Shown here piece by piece: positions 62,957-64,000 of a stretch of 64,000 bases of DNA. Made by a program: the position numbers and the translations under genes. The notes under the pieces were generated by a model, which was given only the letters and a program-made list of their open reading frames with translations, was not told where the DNA came from and ran no database searches. The DNA lies in assembly GCA_018816865.1 (NCBI GenBank), contig JAHIUW010000041.1, forward strand, positions 1-64,000, read 5' to 3'. How positions within the stretch are numbered: position 1 is the stretch's first letter; the number at the start of each line of letters is the position of its first letter. This DNA is from Pseudomonadota bacterium. GTDB taxonomy: Bacteria; Desulfobacterota; Desulfovibrionia; Desulfovibrionales; Desulfovibrionaceae.

Positions 62957-63682
62957 ATGCCCTCGCTTGCAGTCAATATCGACCACATCGCCACCCTGCG
63001 CCAGGCGCGCCGGGGCAACGAGCCCGATCCGGTAACCGCCGCCCATCTGGCCGAACTGGCCGGAGCCCAGTGCATCATCTGCCACCTGCGCGAGGATCGC
63101 CGCCATATCCAGGACCGCGACCTGGCCCTGCTTCGCCAGACCGTGCAGACCCGGCTGAACCTGGAGATGGCCGCCACTCAGGAGATGCAGCGCATCTGCC
63201 TGGAAACCAGACCAGACATCATCTGCCTGGTCCCCGAAAAACGGGAAGAACTGACCACCGAAGGCGGCCTGGACGTGGCCTCGCGCGTGGAGGAAATCCG
63301 CGAGTTTCTGGCCCCGATCATTGCGCAGGACATCGAGACCAGTCTGTTCATCGACGCCGACACCAGACAGATCGAGGCCGCCAAGGCCACGGGCAGCGAG
63401 TACATCGAGATCCACACCGGCCACTACGCCGACGCCAAGGGCCGCGCAGCCACCAAGGCCGAGTTGGAAAAGATTCTCAGCGGGATCAGACTGGCCCAGG
63501 AAATCGGGCTGAAGGTCAACCTTGGTCATGGCCTGAACTACGTCAACGTACTGGCCTTTGCAGAGGTCTCCGGAATCAACGAGTATTCCATCGGGCACAG
63601 CATCATTGCCCGCGCCGCCTACGTGGGTATCGGGCAGGCAGTACGTGAAATGAACGAACTGGTTCGTTCATTCGTCTCTTGA
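62957..63682 (+). CDS. pdxJ: pyridoxine 5'-phosphate synthase
   Basis: 241 residues, TIM barrel. [81 protein letters not shown] and HGLNYVNV are the PdxJ signatures. Condenses 1-deoxyxylulose 5-phosphate with aminoacetone 3-phosphate in vitamin B6 synthesis. The start 62957 has AGGAGG about 7 bases upstream; a longer frame from 62918 is unsupported. acpS follows after 13 bases, as in many proteobacteria. Confidence 0.96.
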   Translation: MPSLAVNIDHIATLRQARRGNEPDPVTAAHLAELAGAQCIICHLREDRRHIQDRDLALLRQTVQTRLNLEMAATQEMQRICLETRPDIICLVPEKREELTTEGGLDVASRVEEIREFLAPIIAQDIETSLFIDADTRQIEAAKATGSEYIEIHTGHYADAKGRAATKAELEKILSGIRLAQEIGLKVNLGHGLNYVNVLAFAEVSGINEYSIGHSIIARAAYVGIGQAVREMNELVRSFVS

Positions 63683-63695
63683 GGGCTGCAATACT

Positions 63696-64000
63696 ATGAT
63701 TATTGGTCTTGGCCTGGACATCGTGGAGATCGACCGCATCCGGCAATCGCTGGAGCGCTTCGGCGAGAGGTTCCTGAGCCGCATCCTGACCCCCGCCGAG
63801 ATCGAGACGCTGCGCGGCGACAGGGTGCGCTATCTGGCCGTGCGCTTCGCGGCCAAGGAAGCGGCCTCCAAGGCCCTCGGCACGGGCATCGCCCAAGGCG
63901 TGGGCTTCCAGGGCATGGAGATTCTGAACCTTCCCTCGGGCAAACCGGAACTCACCTTTTCCGATGGCGCGGCCCAACGCTGCCACGAACTCGGCGTGAC
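63696..64000 (+). CDS. acpS: holo-[acyl-carrier-protein] synthase, 3' end beyond window
   Basis: The first 101 residues are present: IIGLGLDIVEIDRIRQSLERFGERFLSRILTPAEIE, then VRYLAVRFAAKEAASKALGTGI, with the Mg-binding Asp and Glu of AcpS. Transfers phosphopantetheine from CoA to acyl carrier protein. It runs off the window end with about 20-25 residues missing. Partner of pdxJ in the same operon. Confidence 0.95.
   Translation, partial: MIIGLGLDIVEIDRIRQSLERFGERFLSRILTPAEIETLRGDRVRYLAVRFAAKEAASKALGTGIAQGVGFQGMEILNLPSGKPELTFSDGAAQRCHELGV

Overview
This window looks like a chromosomal segment of a sulfate-reducing member of the Desulfovibrionales (Desulfobacterota, formerly Deltaproteobacteria). 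The reasons are high GC, a Gram-negative envelope gene set (TamA/TamB, SurA-like chaperones, RodZ), an adenylate kinase with a Cys/His metal-binding LID like the one known from Desulfovibrio gigas, menaquinone synthesis by the futalosine route (mqnA), and a precorrin-2 dehydrogenase/HemX/HemA cluster that fits siroheme-based heme synthesis. No phage, IS element, CRISPR array or integron was seen.

Layout. 0.2-2.4 kb: Cpx-like two-component system. 2.7-3.9 kb: divergent HxlR regulator and iron-sulfur flavoprotein sharing a perfect inverted-repeat operator candidate. 4.3-6.0 kb: GNAT-deacetylase fusion. 6.3-14.2 kb (minus): MscS channel, universal stress protein, TamB, TamA. 14.4-15.5 kb: a broken stress-protein gene, a 49-residue Hsp20 C-terminal mini-protein and a small Cys-rich protein. 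15.7-18.8 kb (minus): tRNA-Leu, secG, tpiA, pgk, rimI. 18.8-22.5 kb: Nudix hydrolase, SuhB, MreB, GAF protein. 23-29 kb: a large protein of unknown function, gcvT and a hybrid sensor kinase. 29-36 kb: rsmE-rarA, an HDOD protein, a D-threonine-aldolase-type enzyme and two glycosyltransferases. 36-39 kb: sirC-like, hemX-like, hemA. 39-43 kb: a small unknown gene, tilS, adk, a 37-residue membrane protein, mqnA. 42.8-43.6 kb: a strikingly AT-rich orphan gene. 43.6-48.8 kb: two potassium uptake systems in tandem. 49-60 kb (minus): rpsT, glyS, glyQ, recO, rodZ-like, two parvulin-type chaperones, mfd. 60-64 kb: cheW, a small unknown gene, tRNA-Trp, ugd, pdxJ and the start of acpS.

Most genes are housekeeping. 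The most unusual feature is a family of four intergenic elements (about 39.0, 39.5, 44.3 and 49.4 kb; 118-127 bp) made of nested inverted repeats. Stem sequences differ between copies but remain complementary, and a tail around GAAGCAA is kept. Three of the four abut the stop codon of a gene read in the same sense, so they may be structured 3'-end RNA or DNA elements. The second is the AT-rich one-TM gene slipped between mqnA and the ktrA-like gene. The third is the set of very small genes and gene remnants around 14.4-15.5 kb and 41.7 kb.

All calls come from reading the sequence and its translations; no database search was run. Functional names rest on recognised motifs and domain order.
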